DNA of 64,000 nt, taken from an uncultured Pelagimonas sp. (lineage in GTDB: Bacteria; Pseudomonadota; Alphaproteobacteria; Rhodobacterales; Rhodobacteraceae). Position 1 is the stretch's first letter; each line of letters begins with the position of its first letter. Positions 8,468 to 16,314 of this stretch are shown one piece after another. The DNA is taken from NCBI GenBank assembly GCA_947499735.1, contig CANMPP010000001.1, forward strand, positions 682,001 through 746,000. The letters run 5' to 3'. Below the pieces are notes generated by a model. It was not told the origin of the DNA. It worked only from the letters and a program-made list of their open reading frames with translations, and ran no database searches. The position numbers and the translations under genes are program-made.

Positions 8468-8544
8468 CGTTGGGTTTTGTCTGGGCGGAATGATCCGCTT
8501 GGATCAGAACATTGCGTCTATTTGACAATTTATAAGGGCCGACC

Positions 8545-9849
8545 ATGGACTTACTGACCGCAAATGACCGGAAGGGCGAATATCCGGGCTCTGTTTACGC
8601 AGCCCAAGCGGAACATTTGGACCGATTTTCATCCGCGAAAGGCCACATAACATGCGATTTTTGCGTCATCGGTGGGGGTTTTACAGGGCTGTCGACCGCC
8701 TGGCATTTGGCGCAAAAAGGCTATGACGTTGTGTTGCTTGAGGCGCAGCGCGTTGGATTTGGTGCATCGGGTCGCAATGGTGGTCAGGTCAGTATGGGCC
8801 AGCGGCAAGAACAGGACGTTCTTGAAAAGATGGTCGGGTTACAGCAGGCGCGTGCACTTTGGGATATCGGGTCGCAAGCCGTGGATCTTGTGCGCAACCT
8901 TTGCGAGCGACCAGAAGTGCGCACGGCCTTTGCTGATGGGGTGTTACATACGGTCCATAAGTCTAAGTATCAAAAACATAATGTCGCATATGCGGACCAC
9001 CTGAATACTGTGTACGGGTATGATAAAATCCGTGCCGTCTCGCGCGCGGAATGCCGTGAGCTGGTCGGATCGCCTGCCTATCATGGTGGTGTTCTGGATA
9101 TGGGCGCCGGGCATGTGAACCCTCTGGAATTGGCGCTAGGTCTAGCGCGTCTGGCCATCGGCAGTGGCGTGCGTATCTATGAGCAATCCAAGGTGACGGA
9201 TGTCGTCCCCAGTACGTCGCAAGTTTCCATTTCCACGGATAATGCGCAAATTCAGGCTGAATATTTGGTGATGGGGTGCAACGGATATCTGGGAAATTTA
9301 AATTCCCATGTGGCCAAGCGGGTTATGCCGATCAACAATTTCATCGTCGCGACAGAGCCATTGGGTCCAGATTGGCAAGAAGAAATCATTCGCAACAATT
9401 ACGCTGTGGCTGATAGCAAATTTGTCATCAACTATTTTCGTTTTTCGGACGACAATAGGCTCTTATTTGGCGGTGGTGAAAGCTATGGCTATGCATTTCC
9501 CGCCGACATTGCGGCCAAGGTGCGGGTGCCAATGGCGGAAATTTTTCCTCAATTGAAAAACGTTCGCTTCGACTATGCTTGGGGTGGGACCCTTGGGATC
9601 ACGATGAACCGCATGCCTCATTTCGAAAGACTGACGGGTAATATTCTGACGATGTCAGGTTTTTCCGGTGCGGGCGTGGCTATGGGGACATTCGCGGGCC
9701 AAATCGCGGCTGAGGCGATTTCGGGGCAGGCGGAAAAATTTGACGTTATGGCGAATGTCCCAACGCAATGCTTCCCCGGAGGTTCCTATTTGCGCTCGCC
9801 TTTGCTGGTTGCAGCGATGCTGTGGTACAGTTTGCGGGATCGGCTGTAA
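8545..9849 (+). CDS. FAD-dependent amine/amino-acid oxidoreductase (PuuB-like)
   Basis: 434 residues, DAO fold. The N-terminal FAD dinucleotide motif is CVIGGGFTGLSTAWHLA, followed by VVLLEAQRVGFGASGRNGGQ, the arrangement typical of gamma-glutamylputrescine oxidase and related FAD oxidases; near the C-terminus TMSGFSGAGVAMG closes the FAD site. The expected reaction is oxidative deamination of an amine or N-alkyl amino acid with release of peroxide. AAGGG precedes the ATG by 6 nt. It stands alone between the SARP gene and a convergent FAH-family gene, so the substrate cannot be derived from context. Confidence 0.85.
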   Translation: MDLLTANDRKGEYPGSVYAAQAEHLDRFSSAKGHITCDFCVIGGGFTGLSTAWHLAQKGYDVVLLEAQRVGFGASGRNGGQVSMGQRQEQDVLEKMVGLQQARALWDIGSQAVDLVRNLCERPEVRTAFADGVLHTVHKSKYQKHNVAYADHLNTVYGYDKIRAVSRAECRELVGSPAYHGGVLDMGAGHVNPLELALGLARLAIGSGVRIYEQSKVTDVVPSTSQVSISTDNAQIQAEYLVMGCNGYLGNLNSHVAKRVMPINNFIVATEPLGPDWQEEIIRNNYAVADSKFVINYFRFSDDNRLLFGGGESYGYAFPADIAAKVRVPMAEIFPQLKNVRFDYAWGGTLGITMNRMPHFERLTGNILTMSGFSGAGVAMGTFAGQIAAEAISGQAEKFDVMANVPTQCFPGGSYLRSPLLVAAMLWYSLRDRL

Positions 9850-9856
9850 CGACTGG

Positions 9857-10540
9857 CTAGGTGACTTTTACCTGCAAGGGCAACAGCCCATCAATTTCGA
9901 CATCGATCACATCACCTTTGTCTACGGGCCCTACACCGGCTGGTGTACCTGTTAAAATGACATCCCCTGCAGCCAGTTCAAAATAACGCGACAAATAAGC
10001 GATCATTTCTGGCGCTTTCCAAATCATTTGGTTCAGGTCGCCACTCTGGCGGGTGTCGCCATTGATCTGCAACGAAATGCGGCCCTGATCCAAATGTCCG
10101 ACCTCTGCAACGGATTCCAAAGGTCCAGTGGGGGCAGATGCTTCAAAAGCTTTGCCAATTTCCCAAGGACGCCCCATTTTCTTAGCGGTTCCTTGCAGGT
10201 CGCGGCGCGTCATATCCAAACAGGGGGCATAGCCCCAAATGTGCTCTAGGGCCTGTTCGACAGGAATATCCCGTCCGCCGGATTTCAAAGCAATCAGCAG
10301 CTCAACTTCGTGATGAACGTCACTGGATTGGGATGGATAGGGAAAGGTGCCGTCGCTTGTTAAATTGTCTGGGTTCTTCTGGAAAAAGAAAGGCGGTTCT
10401 CGATCGGGATCATGACCCATCTCAACCGCATGCGCGGCATAGTTGCGCCCAATGCAATAGACACGGCGCACTGGAAATGCGCCGCCACTGCGCACAGGGA
10501 TGCTGGCCTGATCTGGCGTCGGTATGACATAAAAGGACAT
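9857..10540 (-). CDS. Fumarylacetoacetate hydrolase family protein
   Basis: 227 residues, single FAH domain. Diagnostic segments are CIGRNYAAHA, PFFFQKNPDNL, the metal-binding HHEVELLIAL, and ILTGTPAGVGP near the C-terminus. The glutamates of HHEVE and a downstream Asp coordinate Mg2+. Family members hydrolyse or decarboxylate beta-diketo or acylpyruvate compounds; the short length and sequence resemble the acylpyruvase/fumarylpyruvate-hydrolase branch rather than true fumarylacetoacetase. It converges on the FAD oxidoreductase gene with a 7-nt gap and follows the response-regulator gene on the same strand. Confidence 0.88.
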   Translation of the reverse strand: MSFYVIPTPDQASIPVRSGGAFPVRRVYCIGRNYAAHAVEMGHDPDREPPFFFQKNPDNLTSDGTFPYPSQSSDVHHEVELLIALKSGGRDIPVEQALEHIWGYAPCLDMTRRDLQGTAKKMGRPWEIGKAFEASAPTGPLESVAEVGHLDQGRISLQINGDTRQSGDLNQMIWKAPEMIAYLSRYFELAAGDVILTGTPAGVGPVDKGDVIDVEIDGLLPLQVKVT

Positions 10541-10565
10541 TTTGGGGTCTTTCTATCTAGGCGGC

Positions 10566-11180
10566 CTATTCGAAACCGGCATCTTTGGCGATCATGGCAG
10601 CTTGAGTGCGGTTTTTGGCATCCAGTTTTTTGCACAATGTTCGAACATGCAGTTTGATCGTGACCTCTTGCAGTTCAAGATCGCGGGCAATTTCCTTGTT
10701 TGACTGACCCAGGCAAAGACCTTTGAGCACCTGCTTTTCTCGCATGCTGAGGTTTTGGGAAAAGGCGGTTTCCTCGGGTGTTTCTGTCGGTGCCAATACG
10801 CTGGCCGGGACAAAGGTTTCCCCAGCCACCATAAAACGCACAGCATTCACAAGAGATTTCGCACCCATGGTTTTGGGAATGAACCCAATCGCGCCGGTTT
10901 CAACGGCTTCTTGGGCCACACTGTTGGGGGCCGTGCCGCTGAGAATGGCAAAGGCTTGGTTGGGATTTGCCTTTAGTGCCGATTTCAACCCGTCCAACCC
11001 GTTCATCCCGGGCATGTTGAAATCTAGTAGCACCAAATCAAAGGGTCCCTTTAGTGAAAGTGTCTTCATCGCGCTTTGATAATCCGGTTCCGTCAACACC
11101 GTCACGCGCCCCTCGCTTTCGAAATAAGCAGAGATGGTGTCGCGCACCATTTCATGGTCATCAGCAATCAAAATACGCAT
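10566..11180 (-). CDS. LuxR/NarL-type response regulator
   Basis: 204 residues from the ATG at 11180 (MRILIADDHE), chosen because a GGAGGGAGAG stretch lies about 10 nt upstream; the longer frame to 11225 lacks a better site. The receiver domain shows the DDH acidic pair, phospho-acceptor Asp in VLLDFNMPGMNG, and the conserved Lys in GFIPKTMG. The C-terminal helix-turn-helix is standard LuxR: LSMREKQVLKGLCLG, SNKEIARDL, VTIKLHVRTLCKKL. It is divergent from a periplasmic molybdopterin-fold protein and a hybrid kinase, which together probably form one signalling pathway. Confidence 0.92.
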   Translation of the reverse strand: MRILIADDHEMVRDTISAYFESEGRVTVLTEPDYQSAMKTLSLKGPFDLVLLDFNMPGMNGLDGLKSALKANPNQAFAILSGTAPNSVAQEAVETGAIGFIPKTMGAKSLVNAVRFMVAGETFVPASVLAPTETPEETAFSQNLSMREKQVLKGLCLGQSNKEIARDLELQEVTIKLHVRTLCKKLDAKNRTQAAMIAKDAGFE

Positions 11181-11440
11181 AAAAACAAACTCTCCCTCCC
11201 CAATTGTTCCGGCGGACCGTATCAATCAGCGTTCTCAGAAACTAGCACGAGTATGTGTCAATCTTGAATGAGAATGATACATTTATTTGCCTGCCTTGAA
11301 AGGCGGATCTGCTCTGGATGGCTAAAGATATGGAAAAATACAGAAATATTGCTTTTCTGGGCCCGGGTTTTACGGCGTTTTGGTGACGCTTTTTGCAGTG
11401 CGCAGGCCTTTCCTACATGTCGTCACATTTGGGATAGCAT

Positions 11441-11460
11441 ACCTATACGAAAGGATAGGT
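11441..11460. promoter_or_regulatory. Small inverted repeat in divergent promoter
   Basis: ACCTAT and ATAGGT separated by 8 nt lie between the divergent response-regulator gene and the periplasmic protein gene. It could be the binding site of the regulator. Nothing else stands out in the interval 11181-11583. Confidence 0.25.
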
Positions 11461-11583
11461 CGATAACCCAAAGCGCGCGGGCACGTGCCAGAAAAATCGG
11501 TTAAAAACTTATTTATGGTCATTGCCACCACTCACGAAGACATGGCCATAGCCGGTAGCACGGGCAGAAGGGGACACCGAAAG

Positions 11584-12078
11584 ATGCAGTTTTTGTTGAA
11601 GAAAGTAAGCGTAATGAGTTTTGTTGCGTTAGCGAGTATCGCATCTGCTGGTGACACCCTTTTGACCGTGTCCGGCGATATCGTCCCCAAGAGCGGGCAG
11701 GGATTGGTGGAATTTGATTTGGCCGATCTGCAATCCCTGCCCACTAAAACCATTCTGACCGAAACAATTTGGACAGATGGTCAACAAAGCTTTACGGGTG
11801 TGCCATTGGCCGATCTTTTGGACACTGTAGGTGCGCAAGCGGGCACCTTGAGGGCGGTTGCATTGAATGATTATGCCGTTAATATTCCAACATCTGATGC
11901 AGTTACAGGTGGTCCGATTGTCGCCTATTTCCGCAATGGAGAAGAAATGTCAGTGCGCGATCGTGGTCCACTTTGGGTGATTTACCCATATGATGAGAAC
12001 GTCGCGTATAAGACAGAAGAGTACTATTCGCGAAGTATTTGGCAGTTGGATCGCATTGAGGTCCTTGCCGAGGATTAG
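11584..12078 (+). CDS. Periplasmic molybdopterin-oxidoreductase-fold protein (sensor component?)
   Basis: 164 residues from the ATG at 11584. The start is placed here because the protein then opens with a clean signal peptide (LLKKVSVMSFVALASIASA, cleavage before GDTLL). The mature part has the layout of the sulfite-oxidase-type molybdopterin-binding domain (SGDIVP, FDLADLQSLP, FTGVPLADLLD, DRGPLWVIYPYD) but is short and contains no cysteine, so it cannot provide the usual Mo-ligating Cys. Catalysis is therefore unlikely; binding of a ligand for signalling is more plausible. It lies 51 nt upstream of the hybrid histidine kinase gene on the same strand and opposite a response regulator. Confidence 0.75.
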   Translation: MQFLLKKVSVMSFVALASIASAGDTLLTVSGDIVPKSGQGLVEFDLADLQSLPTKTILTETIWTDGQQSFTGVPLADLLDTVGAQAGTLRAVALNDYAVNIPTSDAVTGGPIVAYFRNGEEMSVRDRGPLWVIYPYDENVAYKTEEYYSRSIWQLDRIEVLAED

Positions 12079-12129
12079 GGGGTTCACATCAGCCTGAAAG
12101 AAACCGCATCGATCTTTCGCAAAAGACTG

Positions 12130-14595
12130 ATGGTCTCCATCGGTCTTTTCTTCGCGGTCGTTACGCTTGTTGTTGTATTGGGGCACGAAGTCGTCCGTGA
12201 TTTGCGGTCTTTGTCTTCTGCCCAAAACGATGATCGTAGTTGGAATTTTTCACAGCTCGAAGTGGAGCTGCTTCAGGTGCAAACCTCGGCGTTTGCTGTG
12301 GTCGCGCGACCTGACGCAGATCTGAAAATGTTTCGCCAACGTTACGACATTTTCTATAGCCGCGTACAATCTCTGTCTCATGATGCCTTGCGCCAGGTCT
12401 TTGATCAGGACGCTGATGCTGAACAGTTCTTAAGATCAGCCACCAATTTTTTGGACAAAACCACACCTGTTGTTGACGGAAATGACGCGGATCTACGATC
12501 TGCTCTGCCGTCAATTCTGGATGATGTCGAAGGCCTTCACCCCGAAATACGGCAACTGGCTTTAAACAGCCTAACCTATTTTGCAAGCGCACAGGGACAA
12601 AGGCGTGACGCGTTATTCAATACATTGATCCATCTGGCGATCGCCAGCGTCCTGTTGGTGCTCGCCCTGTTGGTCGTAGCGGTTTATTTGTTGCGTCTCT
12701 ATCGCAAAGGCGAACGGATATCGCGTGAAAACCAGACGATGCGGTCGCGTTTGGAGGCTGCCGTGAATTCGTCTTTGGATGCAGTTTTGGTTTTTGATAC
12801 CGAGGGGCAGCTTATCGAATTCAACGGTTCTGCGGAAGCTATGTTTGGCTATCAGCGGGCCGATGTTCTGGGACGCGATGTTGCCGAACTGATCGTGCCG
12901 CAGCATTTGCGCCGGATCTATAACCGTTCAATGCAAAAATTCCTGTGGACGGATGAACCCAAACATTTGGGGGATGGCCGGGTCCGCTTTTCAGCGTTGC
13001 GCAAATCTGGTGAAGAATTTCCAGTCGAATTTTCGATTGCCCTTGCAGAAACACAGGGCGCGCGGGTGTTTGTGTCTTTCGTGCGCGACATTACGCAGGA
13101 ATTGCAGGTTGAAGAGGATCTAAAGGCGGCAAGGGATAAGGCGCAGGAAGGCGAGCAAGCTAAGTCAAAACTTTTGACTGTGATGAGCCACGAGATGCGC
13201 ACGCCGCTGAACGGCATTCTTGGGTCTTTGGAAATGATTGATCAGTCCAGCATGGATGGCCAACAAAAACGGCATTTGCGTTCAATCGCGGTGTCCGGGG
13301 AATTGCTGTTGTCACATGTGAATGACGTTTTGGATCTCTCAAGTTTGGCCGCAGGCAGTAGGTTACGCGAAACAGATCGCTTTATCTTGCAAGATTTGGT
13401 CCAAAATGTCGCTGAAAGCCTGTTGGGAAATGCGACGGCAAGAGGGAATTGGTTAGACGTTAATATTCTGTCTGAAAATCTACCTATAGTTGAGGGTGAT
13501 AAAACTGCATTGCAACAATGCCTGGTCAATTTGGTTGGCAACGCCATCAAGTTCACGCGCGACGGGATTGTCACAATAGAGCTGGAAAAGCTCACGCAAG
13601 TTGATGAATACGAAATAAGGGTTTCCGATAATGGCGTTGGAATAGCGCCTGAAAACCTATCTAGGATCTTTGAAGAGTTCGTAACGATTGATACCGCATT
13701 TGCGCGTGAAACCAGCGGAACAGGTTTGGGTCTGGCGATTACCAAACGTCTGATTGACGAAATGGGCGGGGAGATAGAAGCAGACAGTGTTTTGGGAGAG
13801 GGTAGCCTATTTATCCTTCGTGTGCCTCTACAGACAGTGGAAGAGCCAAAGCATGTCTACCAGGCTAAAGAAGAGGACATTCCTGAATTTCCGGCTGGCC
13901 TGCATGCCTTGGTCGTGGATGATAATGAAATCAACCGCATGATCCTGACCGCAATGCTGGAAGGGATGGATTTCAAGGTGACGCAGGCAGAGGATGGCTA
14001 TCAGGCGATTCAGCAGGTGTCTGATTGTCGATTTGATGTTGTCTTATTGGACATAAGCATGCCCGGTATCGATGGGATCGAGACACTGTCGCGTATTCGT
14101 GCATTAGAACGCTCATGGTGTTTTGTTCCTGCCATTGCAGTGACTGCTCATGCATCGCCGAAAGATCATGCGCGGATTTTGCAGGGCTATTTTTCGGCAT
14201 TGTTGTTGAAACCAATTGAGGTTGCAAAAGTTCGACATGCTTTGGCACATGCGTTTGGTGTGGATCAGGGAAATGCGATTTTGATCGGCCGAAGCGATAT
14301 GGCGCAGGATTTTATCGAGCGTTTTGGGATGGACAAGTTTCGGCGCTTTCATAGCGAGTTGCGATCAGAGTGTTCTGATTTGATCGGGCAGCTAGAGCAA
14401 TCGGGTGATCTGACGCCGTCAGTAAGGGCCCATGCCCATAAATTGGCGGGGTCTGCGGCTGTATTAGGCGAGAGTGCTCTTCATGCATTGCTGCAAAAGC
14501 TTGAGGAAATACCTAATCCTGATTGGACCGCAGATCGCGTGCGGATCTTAGACGAGTTTCGAAAAATTCTGCGGAAGCTTGTACAAATCCCTTAG
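12130..14595 (+). CDS. Membrane hybrid histidine kinase with PAS, receiver and HPt domains
   Basis: 821 residues from the ATG at 12130. Order: TM1 (2-20), an extracytoplasmic region (about 21-165), TM2 (about 166-190), PAS (about 205-325), HisKA with VMSHEMRTPLNG (His near 353), HATPase with VGNAIKF, DNGVGI and GTGLGL boxes, receiver domain (about 592-710, Asp in VVLLDISMPG), and C-terminal HPt with HAHKLAGSAA. This ArcB-like layout supports a multistep phosphorelay. The translation may start further upstream at a CTG (12094), which would add KETASIFRKRL, a basic stretch before TM1, and has AGGGGG upstream. The preceding gene encodes a periplasmic protein that could present the signal; the likely target is the LuxR-type regulator at 10566-11180. 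Confidence 0.92.
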   Translation: MVSIGLFFAVVTLVVVLGHEVVRDLRSLSSAQNDDRSWNFSQLEVELLQVQTSAFAVVARPDADLKMFRQRYDIFYSRVQSLSHDALRQVFDQDADAEQFLRSATNFLDKTTPVVDGNDADLRSALPSILDDVEGLHPEIRQLALNSLTYFASAQGQRRDALFNTLIHLAIASVLLVLALLVVAVYLLRLYRKGERISRENQTMRSRLEAAVNSSLDAVLVFDTEGQLIEFNGSAEAMFGYQRADVLGRDVAELIVPQHLRRIYNRSMQKFLWTDEPKHLGDGRVRFSALRKSGEEFPVEFSIALAETQGARVFVSFVRDITQELQVEEDLKAARDKAQEGEQAKSKLLTVMSHEMRTPLNGILGSLEMIDQSSMDGQQKRHLRSIAVSGELLLSHVNDVLDLSSLAAGSRLRETDRFILQDLVQNVAESLLGNATARGNWLDVNILSENLPIVEGDKTALQQCLVNLVGNAIKFTRDGIVTIELEKLTQVDEYEIRVSDNGVGIAPENLSRIFEEFVTIDTAFARETSGTGLGLAITKRLIDEMGGEIEADSVLGEGSLFILRVPLQTVEEPKHVYQAKEEDIPEFPAGLHALVVDDNEINRMILTAMLEGMDFKVTQAEDGYQAIQQVSDCRFDVVLLDISMPGIDGIETLSRIRALERSWCFVPAIAVTAHASPKDHARILQGYFSALLLKPIEVAKVRHALAHAFGVDQGNAILIGRSDMAQDFIERFGMDKFRRFHSELRSECSDLIGQLEQSGDLTPSVRAHAHKLAGSAAVLGESALHALLQKLEEIPNPDWTADRVRILDEFRKILRKLVQIP

Positions 14596-14696
14596 AATAA
14601 TAGGGTAGGCATATTAATTGAGTTCCTCAATGATTAACGTAAGGTAATTGACTTTTTTTTGGGCATTTTTTCGATAGGTCTTTGAAACTTAAGGGG

Positions 14697-14711
14697 TTAA
14701 CTATCGGTTAA
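14697..14711 (+). promoter_or_regulatory. CtrA-like site TTAA-N7-TTAA
   Basis: TTAACTATCGGTTAA matches the full alphaproteobacterial CtrA box (two TTAA half-sites 7 nt apart). It lies about 305 nt upstream of the Hint-domain gene in the long AT-rich interval 14596-15016, which otherwise holds no gene I can support. A second perfect site is upstream of the large exoprotein at 57381. Confidence 0.45.
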
Positions 14712-15016
14712 TCAATTCGAGGGGATTTACTGTTTGTTTTTCCCCACACTTTAGTTTCACAATTGTAGGTTGTTTTTATTGTCCTCCCTCCCTCCAATTA
14801 ATATATTGTTAAGGTGTTGTCGGGAATTGGAAAAATAAAAAAAAGTTCTAATAGGGGTTGATAGCTCGGTTCCTAAAAATATACTTTCAATTTTAAGTGA
14901 GACTAAGACTTGACCCTATGCGTTCAAGTCGGTCCATTGACCGGTATTAATGGTTTCGATATTTTTACTAAAATTACTATGTTCAACGTTAAATATTTAC
15001 AGAATGGATTGAATCC

Positions 15017-16195
15017 TTGGCAACATTTCTATCCCACGGCTCAGATATTCTAAAAGATGCAAGTATTGGTTCCACAAGCACTGGGGGCAATAACAATGCT
15101 GGGCTTATTAAAGTAAATGCAAGCGGTGGTGATTTCACAGGAAGTGAGATTTTCGACGCTGGGTATATTATCGAATACGAAATTCCAGATGCCTTTATTG
15201 GTGCGAATGACGAACTTTCCTCTGGTGCCGGCATTTCTTCCATCGTCGTCTATGCTAGCGAAGCGGATTATTCAGCGGGCACACCACTATACACGTATTC
15301 GCCGCAGAACGCGGGGCAGGTCGCAACGATCCAGTCGTCATTAGATGGAATGGGGGACACGTATATTCGTTTCAACGGTGGTGTGTTGGTGTCATCTGAT
15401 CCAGGTGCGCCCACGCTTGGGAACATGTTTGTTGCACCAAATTCCAATATCACGCAGTCGACGGATGCGTTTGTTGTCATTGATCATGAAACTGACGTTG
15501 ATTTAAACGGTGATGGCAACATCACAGGAAACGAAGTCGGGGACGGTATTTTCAATCTCGGGGTCGGTGTCACCATTTGTTATGCTGAGGGCACTTTGAT
15601 CTCTTGTGCTGATGGTCTTCGCCGGGTCGAGGATTTGAAAGAAGGCGATCTTGTTCAAACCATGGATAACGGCCTGCAACCCGTTTTGTGGAATGGGCGC
15701 ACTGTCTATAGTGCTTTGGATCTGTTGGCCAATCAGAAACGCTTGCCTGTGTCGATTTCAGCCAAGCGGACGCAGACGGGCCATGACCTGCGTGTGACGC
15801 GCCAGCACCGTATGCTTGATACGCGTGGGTTCTTTGTCAAAGCGACGGATATCGAAAAACTGCCCCGTAGTGCGACCCGGATCGCGCGTGGTGTGAAATC
15901 CGTGGCCTATCGCCATGTATTGCTGCCACGTCATGAAGTGATTTTCGCAAATGGTTTGGCAAGCGAGAGCTTTTATCCCGGTCCTGAGGCCGTAAAGGCG
16001 CTTGGTGGCGTGGCGCGCAAGATGATCGAGCAGCGTTTGCCAGCATTGGCGTCAAACCCTGTGGAAGAGGCATATGGCCCATTGGCGCGCCCAATGGCAA
16101 AAATGCGGGATCTAGAAGGCGAATGGCGGCCCGTTGTCATGATCGATTTGGATGCGATCGAATTGCCTGAGATGCAGGAAGCGGCGGTCGCATAG
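15017..16195 (+). CDS. Hint-domain exoprotein with EF-hand-like loop
   Basis: 392 residues from the TTG at 15017; in-frame alternatives between the stop at 14990 and this codon are non-ATG, so the exact start is uncertain. The first 190 residues are Gly/Ser/Asp-rich and include a calcium-loop-like DLNGDGNITGNE. From about residue 195 a Hint (hedgehog/intein) module follows: CYAEGTLISCADG, VEDLKEGDLVQT, and VTRQHRMLD, ending with VIFANGLASESFYPG. Hint modules on alphaproteobacterial exoproteins are thought to self-cleave, although here no downstream partner domain remains. No signal peptide is visible; type I secretion is the usual inference. A clear terminator follows. Confidence 0.82.
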   Translation: MATFLSHGSDILKDASIGSTSTGGNNNAGLIKVNASGGDFTGSEIFDAGYIIEYEIPDAFIGANDELSSGAGISSIVVYASEADYSAGTPLYTYSPQNAGQVATIQSSLDGMGDTYIRFNGGVLVSSDPGAPTLGNMFVAPNSNITQSTDAFVVIDHETDVDLNGDGNITGNEVGDGIFNLGVGVTICYAEGTLISCADGLRRVEDLKEGDLVQTMDNGLQPVLWNGRTVYSALDLLANQKRLPVSISAKRTQTGHDLRVTRQHRMLDTRGFFVKATDIEKLPRSATRIARGVKSVAYRHVLLPRHEVIFANGLASESFYPGPEAVKALGGVARKMIEQRLPALASNPVEEAYGPLARPMAKMRDLEGEWRPVVMIDLDAIELPEMQEAAVA

Positions 16196-16228
16196 CGATT
16201 TTCACTTAGCAGTTCGATATAAAAATAG

Positions 16229-16254
16229 GGCGCATTCCCGGATGCGCCTTTTTT
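16229..16254 (+). terminator. Rho-independent terminator of the Hint-domain gene
   Basis: Seven-bp stem GGCGCAT / ATGCGCC with a 6-nt loop followed by TTTTTT, 34 nt after the stop codon. Confidence 0.85.
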
Positions 16255-16262
16255 AGTGAAAT

Positions 16263-16289
16263 AAAAAAGGGTGGGCTTTGGGCCCACCC
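16263..16289 (-). terminator. Rho-independent terminator of the nirA-cysJ transcript
   Basis: On the minus strand GGGTGGGC / GCCCACCC (16269-16276 and 16282-16289) form an 8-bp stem with a 5-nt loop, followed by a run of T. It is 26 nt beyond the flavoprotein stop codon. Confidence 0.85.
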
Positions 16290-16314
16290 ATAATTACTCG
16301 TCACCATACATTAT

